Assembly: GCA_002691835.1 (NCBI GenBank)
Contig: NZJA01000081.1
Span: 1 to 19,070 of the forward strand
Direction of reading: 5' to 3'
Length of the DNA: 19,070 nucleotides
Source of the DNA: Planctomycetota bacterium
GTDB lineage: Bacteria > Planctomycetota > UBA8108 > UBA1146
The first letter of the stretch is position 1. Every line of letters starts with the position of its first letter. Below the pieces are notes generated by a model. It was not told the origin of the DNA. It saw only the letters and a program-made list of their open reading frames with translations, and searched no databases. Shown one piece after another: positions 1 through 8,596 of this stretch. The position numbers and the translations under genes are program-made.

Positions 1-1
1 C

Positions 2-985
2 AACAACCTCAGCAGTGGCGACATCTCCGGGTACTCCTGGGACTTTGGCGATGGCAACGGATCGAATGCCACCGACCCCAGTCATACCTACACGATTGCT
101 GGAGCCTACACGGTCACACTGACGGTGACGGGACCGGGTGGATCGGATACAGCAGTGTGCAGTGGTTGCGTGGTGGTCAGTGATCCACCGCCTCCACCTC
201 CTTCAGGCGCGCTCTACTACCTCAGTTTCGTAAATAACACTTTCGTGCCGGGAGTTGGAACTGTCCGAGATGAGGATGTCGTCAGCTACGATCCTTCAAC
301 AGGAAACTGGGAGCTCTTCATCGATGGCAGCGATGTCGGAATCGGTGGTACAGATATCAACGCCCTCAGTGTGCTTGCAGATGGTCGAGTGGTGATGTCA
401 TTTAACTCGGGGGGATTCACTCTCTTTGGCCTGACTGGAGGGCCGGACGGCATCAATGTGGATGATTCGGATCTGGTCATGTTTACGCCGACGAGTACGG
501 GATCAAATACAGCCGGGACCTGGAGTTTCTTCTTTGATGGTTCTGATGTGAGTCTGACGACCAATGGCGAAGACATCGATGGGGTCTGTATTCTGGACGA
601 TGGCACTTTCCTCTTCTCTTCGGTGGGCACTTCCAAAGGAGGCGGACCGAACAGTCATGATGAGAATGTTGCGCTGTTTACACCGACTTCCCTCGGAGCC
701 AACTCTGGCGGGTCTTGGGAGCTGTTCTTCGATGGCAGCGATGTGGGCTTTAACACCAACAACGGAGAAGATCTCAACGCGATTAGTCTCGATTTCGATG
801 GAACCCTGCTGTTTTCGACTGTCGGGAGCTATGCGGGTGCCGGATCGACCGGGAACGATGAGGATGTTTCCCGCTTTTCAGGCACCTTTGGGGCGGCGAC
901 TTCGGGAACGGCCCAGTTGATTCTTGATCTGACGGCCTTGGGGATCAGCTCGTCGGAAGATGTCGACGCTCTGTCGATTCGCTGA
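2..985 (+). CDS. PKD-domain repeat protein, 3' part (5' truncated by window edge)
   Basis: The frame is open from base 2 to the TGA at 983-985, so the start lies outside the window. The first ~45 visible residues read as a PKD (polycystic kidney disease) immunoglobulin-like domain, with YSWDFGDGNG, then SHTY, then AYTVTLTVTG. A proline run (DPPPPPPS) links it to four degenerate repeats of about 65-70 residues that carry the core FxDGSDVG followed by (E)D(I/L/V)(N/D)A(L/I) and a hydrophobic DG turn. PKD domains are typical of secreted or surface proteins in bacteria, often in adhesion or polymer binding. I infer an extracellular protein of unknown ligand. No catalytic motif, sorting signal or C-terminal anchor is visible; the protein simply ends ...DVDALSIR. 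An internal GTG at 125 could be taken as a start by a gene caller, but it falls inside the PKD strand and is not credible. PKD assignment is confident, function unknown. Confidence 0.85.
   Translation, partial: NNLSSGDISGYSWDFGDGNGSNATDPSHTYTIAGAYTVTLTVTGPGGSDTAVCSGCVVVSDPPPPPPSGALYYLSFVNNTFVPGVGTVRDEDVVSYDPSTGNWELFIDGSDVGIGGTDINALSVLADGRVVMSFNSGGFTLFGLTGGPDGINVDDSDLVMFTPTSTGSNTAGTWSFFFDGSDVSLTTNGEDIDGVCILDDGTFLFSSVGTSKGGGPNSHDENVALFTPTSLGANSGGSWELFFDGSDVGFNTNNGEDLNAISLDFDGTLLFSTVGSYAGAGSTGNDEDVSRFSGTFGAATSGTAQLILDLTALGISSSEDVDALSIR
215..982 (+). repeat. Four degenerate in-frame protein repeats (DGSDV type)
   Basis: Within the secreted protein the motif DGSDV recurs at nucleotides 323, 536 and 731, with a decayed fourth copy (LDLTALG) near 926. 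Each is preceded by a D-rich strand (DEDVVSYD, DDSDLVMF, DENVALF, DEDVSRF) and the first three are followed by an L-x-DG-x-(L/V) strand. The spacing is 71 and then 65 residues, consistent with blades or strands of a beta-rich fold. Similarity is at the protein level; the DNA copies have diverged. Confidence 0.7.
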
Positions 986-1010
986 TTCAGGATCGGTGTG
1001 ATTCGGGGAC

Positions 1011-1046
1011 ATGGCCCTGCCGGGTGAACCGGTGGGGCCATTTTTA
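1011..1046 (+). terminator. Rho-independent terminator after the PKD-repeat gene
   Basis: Stem ATGGCCC (1011-1017) pairs with GGGCCAT (1034-1040), with an inner CCGG/CCGG pairing around a GTGAA loop. The stem runs directly into TTTTTAT. It sits 26 bases past the TGA of the preceding gene and separates it from the formate dehydrogenase genes. Confidence 0.8.
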
Positions 1047-1096
1047 TGGGTCTTTTCGCCGAATTCTTCACCGAGTGGATCTCCTGCTGGCCTAAA

Positions 1097-1133
1097 AGGT
1101 CTGGAAAGGGGGTCAGGAAACGGTTTCAGACCT
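1097..1133. promoter_or_regulatory. Inverted repeat upstream of the formate dehydrogenase genes, possible operator
   Basis: AGGTCTGGAAA (1097-1107) and TTTCAGACCT (1124-1133) are inverted repeats of ten pairs with one bulged G. They lie about 130 bases before the ATG of the first subunit. No T run follows, so it does not look like a terminator. It could be a regulator site or a leader hairpin. I did not find a convincing sigma-70 or sigma-54 promoter nearby. Confidence 0.3.
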
Positions 1134-1260
1134 CTCCTGCCCTTGTTGAAGTTGCCTGATCTCGATACCTTGGGAGTGTCCAGATGACCATTCAGTGGAG
1201 TCTGGCGTCCGGATTGTTGCCGATCCCCTTCGATCGAGCCTGAACTGAGAGCATAGGGTC

Positions 1261-3003
1261 ATGAAATCAAAGCTAGAGGTTCAGGATCCCATCGCAGACA
1301 GGATTCTTGACGATTGGCTCGATGAGCCGGCTCCCTTTCTGTCGATTCTTCATGCGATTCAAGATCACTACGGTTATCTGCCGGAGAGCGCTCTCCGGCG
1401 AGTGGGTCAGCGGATGGAGATCCCCATCAGCGAACTCTATGGAACGGTGACCTTTTACCACTTCTTCCAATTGGAGCCGAAGACCTTGCCCGATATTCGG
1501 GTTTGTGAAAATTCGGCCTGCTGCCTTCATGATCTGGATCAGATCTGTAAGGAAGTCTCCTCTGCCGACTTCGGGATTCAGCATTCCGGTAAGGTCGAGA
1601 AAATCTCTTGTCCTGGTCGCTGTGATGTTCCTGTTCCAATTTTGATCGGGGAGAAGTTTTTCCATGGGGCCAAAGCGGGTTCTGTCGAAGAAGCCGTTGA
1701 AGCAACGATGCCTTTTCCCCCTGAGACGGGGCAGCAAGAGTGTCTTTTTGAGCACATTCGTGATGGGGTCTCGGATTTACAGACAGCTGTCGAAAAAGGT
1801 GCATGGAAATCTCCAAAGCTGGCGGCAAGTGATCCTGAAAAGTTGATCGCTGAGCTGAAGACGAGTGGCTTGACCGGTCGTGGGGGTGCTGGTTTCCCAA
1901 CAGGTGTGAAGTGGGAAGTCGTACGAAACGAGACCCGTGGGCCGAAGTGGATCATTTGCAATGCCGATGAGAGCGAAGTGGGCTGCTTCAAGGATCGGGT
2001 CCTGATGGCTCACACTCCCCATGCTTTGCTGGAGGGGATGACTTCTGCCGGTCTGGTGACCGGGGCTGAACTCGGCATCATCTATCTGCGTTGGGAATAC
2101 CCTGAGATTCTCGAATCACTGCAGAAAGCCATCGACGATGCCACAGCCGCCGGTTACCTCGGAGATGATGCCTGTGGAACAGGCAAACCCTTCCGGATTG
2201 TGATCCGCCGAGGTGCAGGCGCATACATTTGTGGAGAAGAAACATCACTTTTGAATTCGCTCGAGGGGAAACACCCTTTTCCCAGAGAAAAGCCGCCCTT
2301 CCCGACAACTCATGGTCTCTTTCAGCAGCCGACCATCGTCAACAATGTTGAAACATTTTGTGCTCTAGCTCCGATCCTCGAACACGGGGGCCAATGGTTC
2401 AGCGACCTCGGACTGGGTGAGCAGAATGGTATGCGTATTTTCAGCGTCTCTGGAGACATTCAGCGTCCGGGGAACTACGAAGTCCCCGTCGGAACACCTC
2501 TACGCCAATTGTTGGTCGAGTTTGCTGGCGGGCCCTTTCCTGGTCGAGAGATTCAGGGAGTGACGATGGCGGGGGTCAGCGGCGGCCTGGTTGGAGCAGA
2601 AGATCTCGATGTGCGTTTGGATCCAGCCTCATTGGATGGCCTTGGTGCAATGCTCGGTGCTGGCGGAATCGTCGTTCACGATGAGACTCGGTGCATGATT
2701 CAGGCCGCCCGCGAGAGTATGCATTTCCTTAAAGAAGAATCATGTGGAAAGTGTTTTCCCTGTCGAATCGGGACGACACGAATGACTGAGATTTTGGACG
2801 AACTGAGCTCGGGAGAGCCGGTTCGAGCTGGAATCATGGATGAGATTGCAGATCTGGAAGAGGTTCTGGGTGAAACCAGTGCCTGCGGCCTTGGTCTGGC
2901 AGCTCCCTACATCACCCGAATGCTGAAAAAATATTGGCCCGACCAGATTCAGCAACGACTGAATGGCGCTTCGACATCCTCCAAAGGAGCCGATGATGAG
3001 TAA
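1261..3003 (+). CDS. NuoE-NuoF fusion, NAD(H)/FMN subunit of a formate dehydrogenase
   Basis: 580 residues. The N-terminal ~150 residues are a thioredoxin-like [2Fe-2S] domain (NuoE/HoxE/FdsG type) with both Cys pairs intact: VCENSAC (C-x4-C) and CPGRC (C-x3-C), preceded by the typical HAIQDHYGYLP helix. From about residue 190 follows a NuoF-type domain: GLTGRGGAGFPTGVKW (FMN/NADH Gly-rich loop), NADESEVGCFKDR, RRGAGAYICGEETSLLNSLEG, and a C-terminal [4Fe-4S] site ESCGKCFPCRIG plus SACGLG. Family knowledge: such subunits accept electrons from an Fe-S chain and reduce NAD+, or the reverse, in soluble formate dehydrogenases (FdsABG) and NAD-reducing hydrogenases (HoxF). The next gene is the catalytic formate dehydrogenase subunit, with an 8-base overlap and its RBS inside this gene, so the two are translationally coupled. 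The ATG at 1261 fits the family N-terminus but has only a weak upstream Shine-Dalgarno. It is cytoplasmic, with no signal peptide. Confidence 0.93.
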   Translation: MKSKLEVQDPIADRILDDWLDEPAPFLSILHAIQDHYGYLPESALRRVGQRMEIPISELYGTVTFYHFFQLEPKTLPDIRVCENSACCLHDLDQICKEVSSADFGIQHSGKVEKISCPGRCDVPVPILIGEKFFHGAKAGSVEEAVEATMPFPPETGQQECLFEHIRDGVSDLQTAVEKGAWKSPKLAASDPEKLIAELKTSGLTGRGGAGFPTGVKWEVVRNETRGPKWIICNADESEVGCFKDRVLMAHTPHALLEGMTSAGLVTGAELGIIYLRWEYPEILESLQKAIDDATAAGYLGDDACGTGKPFRIVIRRGAGAYICGEETSLLNSLEGKHPFPREKPPFPTTHGLFQQPTIVNNVETFCALAPILEHGGQWFSDLGLGEQNGMRIFSVSGDIQRPGNYEVPVGTPLRQLLVEFAGGPFPGREIQGVTMAGVSGGLVGAEDLDVRLDPASLDGLGAMLGAGGIVVHDETRCMIQAARESMHFLKEESCGKCFPCRIGTTRMTEILDELSSGEPVRAGIMDEIADLEEVLGETSACGLGLAAPYITRMLKKYWPDQIQQRLNGASTSSKGADDE

Positions 3004-5764
3004 CGAAAACCGGATAACCATCGATGGGGCGGAAGTGAACTTTGAGCCGGGGGAAACCGTGCTTGAGGTGGCTCGCCGGCAGGGCGCATTTGTCCCGACC
3101 CTGTGTTACGACGAGAGACTTGATCCGTATGGATCTTGCCGACTATGTGTTGTTGAGGTTGAAGGCCGAAGGCTTCCCGCCTCCTCTTGCACGCTCAAGG
3201 CAGAGTCTGGGATGGAAATCCGAACAGGAAGCGATCCGATTCGGAAAATGCAATCGACGCTCGTCGAGATGGTTCTCTCTGAAAATCCGGATGATGAATG
3301 TCCTCGCTGTCGTGATATCGGCACTTGTGAAGTTCACGAACTCGCAGAGCACTTTGAAGTCGGAAGAGATCGCTTTATTGGAGACATCAGTAATGCCTCC
3401 AAGGATGACTCGAACCCATTTTTGCTGCGTGATTACAACCGGTGCATCTCTTGTTATCGCTGTGTTCGCATCTGCGATGAGGTCGAGGCAGACCACGCAA
3501 TTACCATGACGGGACGTGGTTGGAACAAAGGTATTGCCACTGCCTTTGATGGTGGATTGATGGATAGCGACTGCACTCTTTGTGGTCAATGTATCTACAC
3601 TTGTCCTACCGGAGCTCTTGCCGATAAGAAAATGGTTGGCCAGGGAGAGAAGCCGGGCGAGATTGAAGTGACCCGCAGTGTCTGTCCTTATTGCGGAACT
3701 GGTTGCTCCATTAATCTTCATAGTCGAGATGGCAAGATGATTGGTGTGACCCCGGTCCTCGATGGCCCCGTCAATGAGGGTGCGCTTTGCGTTAAAGGTC
3801 AATTCGGATTCGATTTCGTGAACTCGAAAGATCGTCTGACTCGTCCTTTGATCAGGAAAAATGGCGAACTGACGCCGGTATCCTGGAACGAAGCACTCGA
3901 TTACACAGCCCAGAAACTGAGCAGTGTCCGTGACGATCATGGTCCCAAGGCTTTCTACTCCATCGCCAGTGGGCGTGCGCCGGGTGAAGGTTCGTACATG
4001 CTGCAAAAGTTCACACGTGCCGTAATGAACTCTAATCAGATCGATAATTGTTCGCGGGGCTGACACAGCCCTACCGTCGCCGGTCTGGCGGCCTCAATTG
4101 GACGCGGAGCAATGTCGAATTCGATTCCTGAAATCGAAGACGCCAAGATGATGTTGTGTGTCGGCACCAACATGACGGAGTGTCACCCCATCATCGCAGT
4201 GCGTGTCAAGAAAGCTGTCCGCAAAGGGGCGAAGCTTTATGTTGTGGATCCGCGTAAAATTCCATTAACGGAATATGCAGATGGCCATCTGCCCCTCAAG
4301 TTGGGGTCAGATGTGGCTCTCTTTAATGCCATGGCAAAGGTCATCATTGATGAAGGCCTTGCGGATATGGACTACATCGAAGAACGGACTGAAGGTTTCG
4401 AAGAGTTGAAGGCTCATCTTCAGCCCTTCACTCTCGAATATGCGGAGGAGATTTCCGGAGTCCCTGGAGATTTGATTCGTGAATGTGCCATCGAGTATGC
4501 GAAGGCAGAGAGTGCTGGTATTTACTACACCCTTGGGATAACCGAGCACATTTGTGGAGTCAGCAATGTTCAGAGCCTCTGTAATTTGGCGCTGATCACC
4601 GGAAACCTCGGAAAGAAATCCGCAGGTGTGAATCCCTTGCGTGGACAGAACAACATTCAGGGTGCGGGTGATACCGGGGCTTTGCCAAACAACTATCCCG
4701 GATTCCAGTCTGTGGAAGATCCTGTTTGTCAGGAAAAGTTTGAAAAAGCCTACGGCGTTCCGATGGATCCGAAAAAAGGTATCACCAAGATTGCCGCTCT
4801 CGACCATGCCGTCGATGGCAGGATAAAGGCGATGTGGATTTGCGGTGAGAATACCCTCGTCACAGACCCGGATGTCAAACACACGACGAAGGCTCTGGAG
4901 TCGCTCGACTTATTGGTGGTCCAGGACATGTTCCTCACCGACACCGCCAAGATCGCAGACGTCGTTTTCCCTGCGGCCGCATTTACTGAAGTAGATGGTT
5001 TCTTTACCAATTCTGACCGCCGGGTGCAGAGAATACGAAAGGCCGCTGAGCCGCCAGGCGAAGCGAAGCCGGATTGGTGGATTATCTCCAAAGTTGCTCA
5101 ACGGATGGAGACTCCGGTTCACTTCGAATACGAAAGTAGTGAGCAAGTTTTCGATGAGTTGGCTGCGCTTTCGCCGATATATGCTGGCCTGAATTACGAC
5201 CGGATCGAGAGGGGTGATCTTTCATGGCCTGTGCCTGACAGGGATCATCCTGGAACTCCCATTCTTCATGAAGGAGAGTTTCTGAATGGCAAGGGCAAGC
5301 TGCAACTTCTCAATTACGTCCCGCCTTCTGAAAATCCGGATGATGAATACCCTTTCTATCTGACCACTGGACGCCGTTTGCCGACTTATCACAGCAATAC
5401 GATGACGGGTCGTTCCGGCGGGTTCCGAATTCTGGTCCCGAATGAATGGCTAGAGGTTCATCCGGCAGATGCCGAGCGCTTGGGAATGGTCGACGGAGAT
5501 TGGTCGCGAATCAGGTCTCGAAGGGGTGAAGTGATTACCCGGGTAGCAGTGACTCGAACCTCACCAAGAGGAACAGTCTTCATGAGTTTTGCTTTCCCTG
5601 AAGAGGTGATGACAAACATTGTGACAAATCCCGAGGTAGATCCAACGACCGAGACTCCTGAATTCAAAGTCGCTGCGGTTTCCATTGAAAGAGTTGAGGC
5701 TCCGACAGGCCTTGGAGCGGACCAAGCATTACGAGCGGATCCGGAAGAGCCAGGCCTTGTCTGA
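2996..5764 (+). CDS. fdhA: Selenocysteine-containing formate dehydrogenase, catalytic subunit (NuoG-like plus Mo-bisMGD domains)
   Basis: 922 residues if the in-frame TGA at 4061-4063 is read as selenocysteine (residue 356). Domains in order: ferredoxin-type [2Fe-2S] with C37, C48, C51, C65; NuoG-type cluster region with C102, C105, C111; two [4Fe-4S] ferredoxin motifs (C150/153/156/160 and C193/196/199/203); [4Fe-4S] of the molybdopterin fold (VCPYCGTGC, C265, then the conserved Lys in CVKG); the NCSRG-Sec-HSPTVAGL active site; molybdopterin regions such as GQNNIQGAGDTGALPNNY and VVFPAAAFTEVDGFFTN; and a C-terminal dinucleotide-binding domain (YPFYLTTGRRLPTYHS). Family knowledge: it interconverts formate and CO2 at Mo or W, with Sec as metal ligand. 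Start chosen at ATG 2996, six bases after GGAG; ATG 2993 and 2963 are alternatives. Oddity: the usual cluster His four residues before C102 is absent (N97-P98 there). No sel genes or fdhD are in the window. Confidence 0.93.
4061..4063 (+). other. In-frame UGA read as selenocysteine (Sec356)
   Basis: The frame upstream (from 2996) and downstream (to 5764) is the same, and the peptide NCSRG-x-HSPTVAGLAASIGRG spans the TGA with no loss of homology. In formate dehydrogenases this exact place is the Cys or Sec ligand of Mo/W, followed by H-x-P-(S/T)-V-A-G. A suitable hairpin follows at once. A random nonsense mutation at this precise codon is much less likely than Sec decoding. Confidence 0.92.
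4064..4100 (+). promoter_or_regulatory. Bacterial SECIS-like hairpin
   Basis: Directly after the UGA, CGCC (4078-4081) pairs with GGCG (4087-4090) around the loop GGTCT (4082-4086). A U-G wobble and a G-C pair extend it to 4076-4092. In E. coli fdhF, as I remember it, the SelB-binding hairpin has the same GGUCU loop, also starting 18 bases after UGA. The loop bases coincide with conserved Gly-Leu codons, so part of the match follows from protein conservation. The flanking stem complementarity is the independent support. Confidence 0.75.
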
Positions 5765-6884
5765 TCCTTCCGATCAGAATCGGTTTGCTGTTACCGGTCA
5801 TGGCGGCTCTCTGGGAGTGGGGGGGCCTGCGACCTTGATCATCCGTGGACGAGAAGTGTTTCTTTGTCCCGATCAAGAGAACGAGTTGCTTCTCGATCTT
5901 TACCAGTGTGAAGCGAGTGTTGTTGGTCAATGTCTCGATGTTCTTGATACATCTCAGGGACTCGGGTTTTCGACTCGTAACCCTGTACTTTTTTCCCGCC
6001 TCCAAGAGATCGTTCCTAATGAGCTCTCTGATGAGCTGACAGCAATGGCCGGGATCCTGTACCAATCCAAGAAAAATGAGAAACAGCTCTACTGGTTTTT
6101 GGGAATAGGGTTTTTGGCACTTCTTTTCGGCGGCTTCTTCATATTGAAGGAGGTCACTCGAAATGCTGTCGACTGGATTCCGATAGAAGTGGATCAATCG
6201 ATCGGTGCGTCGATTCATGAGGAGATGTTGAAAGAGTATGAGATCGTTGAAGATCCGATTCTTCTTGAAGCAACGAGCATAATTTTTGACTCTTTACTTC
6301 CGTATCTGCCGATCGAGGGCCTGAAACCGAACTGGACTCTGGTCAAGAATCCGCAGGTCAATGCCTACTGCCTTCCAGGTGGCTCGATCACCATCTTCAC
6401 GGGACTGTTGGAAAATGCAGAGTCTGCCGATGAAGTAGCGGCAGTTCTTGCACATGAGCTGGCTCATGCCACGGAACGACACGGGGTTCGTCAGGTCACC
6501 CAAGTGGTGACCACCGGATTGGCGATTCAACTGCTGGTGGGCGATCTCGGAGGAGTGGCAGTGGCCGGTGGCGAAGCCGCACAGAGTTTGCTGAGCAACG
6601 GATACAGTCGGGATCATGAGCGTGAAGCGGATTCCGTCGGTTTGCAGATGCTGACCGCTGCCGGATGGGATCCCCTCGCCATGTCACGCTTCTTCGGAAG
6701 ATTGGCAGACGAGGGTGGCCAGCAACCCCCCGCCTGGTTTTCCACTCATCCTCACCCCGAAGAGAGAGCGCAAACGATCCGTGACGAAGTGGCATCAGGG
6801 CAAATCACTGATCGCCAGGATTCGATGTCGGCACCCGAGATCGATTGGAATCAGGTTCGGGAAGCGTTGGAGAAATTGAAGTGA
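5757..6884 (+). CDS. M48 family membrane-anchored zinc metallopeptidase
   Basis: About 375 residues from the proposed TTG start. A cytoplasmic-looking N-terminal region (IIRGREVFLCPDQE) is followed by one clear transmembrane segment (LYWFLGIGFLALLFGGFFIL, near residues 111-130 from this start). The M48 domain then has the zinc motif HELAH at about 233-237, the downstream Glu ligand in the HEREADSVG stretch, and the C-terminal STHPHPEERA typical of the family. Family knowledge: Oma1/BepA/LoiP-like proteases act in membrane or envelope protein quality control. Start is uncertain: TTG 5757 lies about 8 bases after GGAAGAG and overlaps the formate dehydrogenase stop by 8 bases. An upstream TTG at 5685 would add 24 residues from inside the fdhA frame and looks like a shadow; GTG 5817 is a shorter option. 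The gene ends inside the start codon of the glycosyltransferase. Confidence 0.85.
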   Translation: MSDPSDQNRFAVTGHGGSLGVGGPATLIIRGREVFLCPDQENELLLDLYQCEASVVGQCLDVLDTSQGLGFSTRNPVLFSRLQEIVPNELSDELTAMAGILYQSKKNEKQLYWFLGIGFLALLFGGFFILKEVTRNAVDWIPIEVDQSIGASIHEEMLKEYEIVEDPILLEATSIIFDSLLPYLPIEGLKPNWTLVKNPQVNAYCLPGGSITIFTGLLENAESADEVAAVLAHELAHATERHGVRQVTQVVTTGLAIQLLVGDLGGVAVAGGEAAQSLLSNGYSRDHEREADSVGLQMLTAAGWDPLAMSRFFGRLADEGGQQPPAWFSTHPHPEERAQTIRDEVASGQITDRQDSMSAPEIDWNQVREALEKLK

Positions 6885-8596
6885 TCCCCTCAAGGGAGTG
6901 GTCACTTCGCCACCTGTGGACACTCATGCTGGTGATCTTCTGTTTCTATCTGACCGTCGCCTCCTCGAGTTCTCTCTGGGATCGCGATGAACCGCGCTTT
7001 GCCAGGGCCGCAGTCGAGATGCTGCACACTGGGGATTATCTTGTTCCCACCTTCAATGGAAACCTGCGTGCAGACAAACCCCCTCTGGTTTACTGGTGTA
7101 TGAATCCGTGGCTTCGATGGTGGGGCCCCACCGATCTCGCAGTACGGATGCCATCGATTCTGGGATCTTTGATGATGGCTTTGGCCACCTTCCACATCGG
7201 TCGAAATTTGGGAGGGGATCGTCTGGGCTGGAGAGCGCTTTGGCTCTTGATGTGCATGCCGATCCCCATCTTCATGGGTACTGCAGCGACTGCTGATGGA
7301 ATCCTGATGGCGGGAGTGGCTGTTTCCTTGGCAGTCATGGTGGATCGCCTCACACAGGGAAGAAAGAAATCCCACTTTGTATTTCTGGCCTTCGCCTTGA
7401 CCTGGGCCTTGTTGGCCAAGGGGCCCGTCGGTTTGGCTGCTTTCTGGATGGGAACCGTCTTTATCCTGATCTTCGGCAAAGACGTCCTGAAATGGGATCG
7501 CCGTTGGTGGGGCGAAGCGGGTGCGGCGACATTGATTGCACTGATCGCTTTCCTCGCCTGGGGAATCCCTGCCAATGAGCAGACCGGAGGAGAATTGATG
7601 CAACTCGGTCTGGGGCGTCATATTTTCCAACGGATCTCGGAGCCACTGGAGAGTCACGGGGGATCGGGATTGATCGGTTGGATAACCTCAATGCCCTTTT
7701 ATCTGCCCGTCCTTCTGGCTGGAGCCGCTCCCGTCTCGGCATTGCTGATCCCGGGGGTTTTTCGCCGAAAGAAGATCTCAGCGGGAAATCAAAAGACACT
7801 GCTGATTTTGTCAGCACTGGTGATTCCTGTTCTGGTCCTGATGACGCTGGTGGCCACCAAGTTGCCGCACTATATCCTCTCATCCTTTCCTGGAGTGGCA
7901 GTGGCGGGTGCATGGCTGTGGTCTTCATTTGTGGAGCGGGATCCACAGGCGTGGAGTTCCCGATCTGTCAGGGTGGGGCAGGGAGTGACAACGCTTTTGC
8001 TCATTCTGCTGGCGATCGCATGGGGTTTTGCCGTTCAGCAAGTCAGCGGTTCAATACTCTTGGCCATCCCTGCCCAGGTGTTTTTGCTGGCGGGAGCATG
8101 GAGCATTCTGAAATGGAATCCGCAGGTCGCTTTTGAATCGTGGCGTGCCCCCGGCGGGAGTGCTGTGCTGGTGGCTTTGGGAATGGCCTTTATCCTGGCG
8201 GGTGCCGGTTGGCTGGAGCCGCACTGCAAAGTGGCCAGACCGATTACAGAGATCATCGATTCCTCGGCGAGCCCTGACTCACGGGCTCCCGTTTCTTCAC
8301 TCGGGTTTTTCGAACCTTCTCTCCTCTTCGCTCTCAATCCCCCAGCCGTTTCGGGGCAGCAAGGGTTGAAGGAGTTGCCGCTGGATTCATTGGGCCCATG
8401 GCTGCAGGCGGATGGATCGGCGTGGTTAATTTCGGCGGTGGAGACAGGAGAAGAGGATCCTGTCCTGACTCATCCCGTCTTGGTTCAGCCCGAAGGCCAA
8501 CCCAGAGTGACGAAGCACTGGGAGAAGAAGATCTTCAACTATTCCAATGGCCGTTGGCTCGAGGTGTCACTCTGGTTCAGGTCCTCACGGGGTTGA
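6881..8596 (+). CDS. ArnT/PMT-like integral membrane glycosyltransferase
   Basis: 571 residues with many hydrophobic segments. The first transmembrane helix (about 11-30) is followed by WDRDEPRFARAAVEML. The acidic pair D36-E37 in the first periplasmic loop is the catalytic signature of the GT83/GT39 (ArnT, dolichyl-phosphate-mannose mannosyltransferase) superfamily. The following DKPPLVYWCM and DLAVRMPSILGS also match that family. Family knowledge: these enzymes transfer a sugar from a polyprenyl-phosphate donor to lipid A, protein or another acceptor on the outer face of the membrane; the acceptor here cannot be told. Start chosen at GTG 6881: it overlaps the M48 stop as GTGA and has GGAGA seven bases upstream, so the pair is probably co-translated. 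A longer start at 6845 would lie inside the M48 gene. The last 58 bases overlap the convergent PAP2 gene. Confidence 0.88.
   Translation: MIPSREWSLRHLWTLMLVIFCFYLTVASSSSLWDRDEPRFARAAVEMLHTGDYLVPTFNGNLRADKPPLVYWCMNPWLRWWGPTDLAVRMPSILGSLMMALATFHIGRNLGGDRLGWRALWLLMCMPIPIFMGTAATADGILMAGVAVSLAVMVDRLTQGRKKSHFVFLAFALTWALLAKGPVGLAAFWMGTVFILIFGKDVLKWDRRWWGEAGAATLIALIAFLAWGIPANEQTGGELMQLGLGRHIFQRISEPLESHGGSGLIGWITSMPFYLPVLLAGAAPVSALLIPGVFRRKKISAGNQKTLLILSALVIPVLVLMTLVATKLPHYILSSFPGVAVAGAWLWSSFVERDPQAWSSRSVRVGQGVTTLLLILLAIAWGFAVQQVSGSILLAIPAQVFLLAGAWSILKWNPQVAFESWRAPGGSAVLVALGMAFILAGAGWLEPHCKVARPITEIIDSSASPDSRAPVSSLGFFEPSLLFALNPPAVSGQQGLKELPLDSLGPWLQADGSAWLISAVETGEEDPVLTHPVLVQPEGQPRVTKHWEKKIFNYSNGRWLEVSLWFRSSRG

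Noticed and set aside
1150..1260. Sigma-54 promoter before the formate dehydrogenase genes (as for E. coli fdhF)
   Set aside because: GG and GC elements occur (TGGC near 1201, TTGC near 1217) but their spacing is wrong for the -24/-12 consensus.
4061..4063. fdhA as a pseudogene broken by a nonsense codon
   Set aside because: The stop sits exactly at the Sec/Cys catalytic codon, the frame and family motifs continue on both sides without decay, and a SECIS-like hairpin follows.
3143..4066. Long open frame of 307 codons on minus inside fdhA
   Set aside because: It is the antisense shadow of a confidently identified gene; the translation has no recognisable domain.
5685..5756. Longer M48 start at TTG 5685
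   Set aside because: It would lie within the fdhA C-terminal coding region with no RBS; the extra 24 residues look like an out-of-frame shadow. TTG 5757 has a Shine-Dalgarno and a short overlap.
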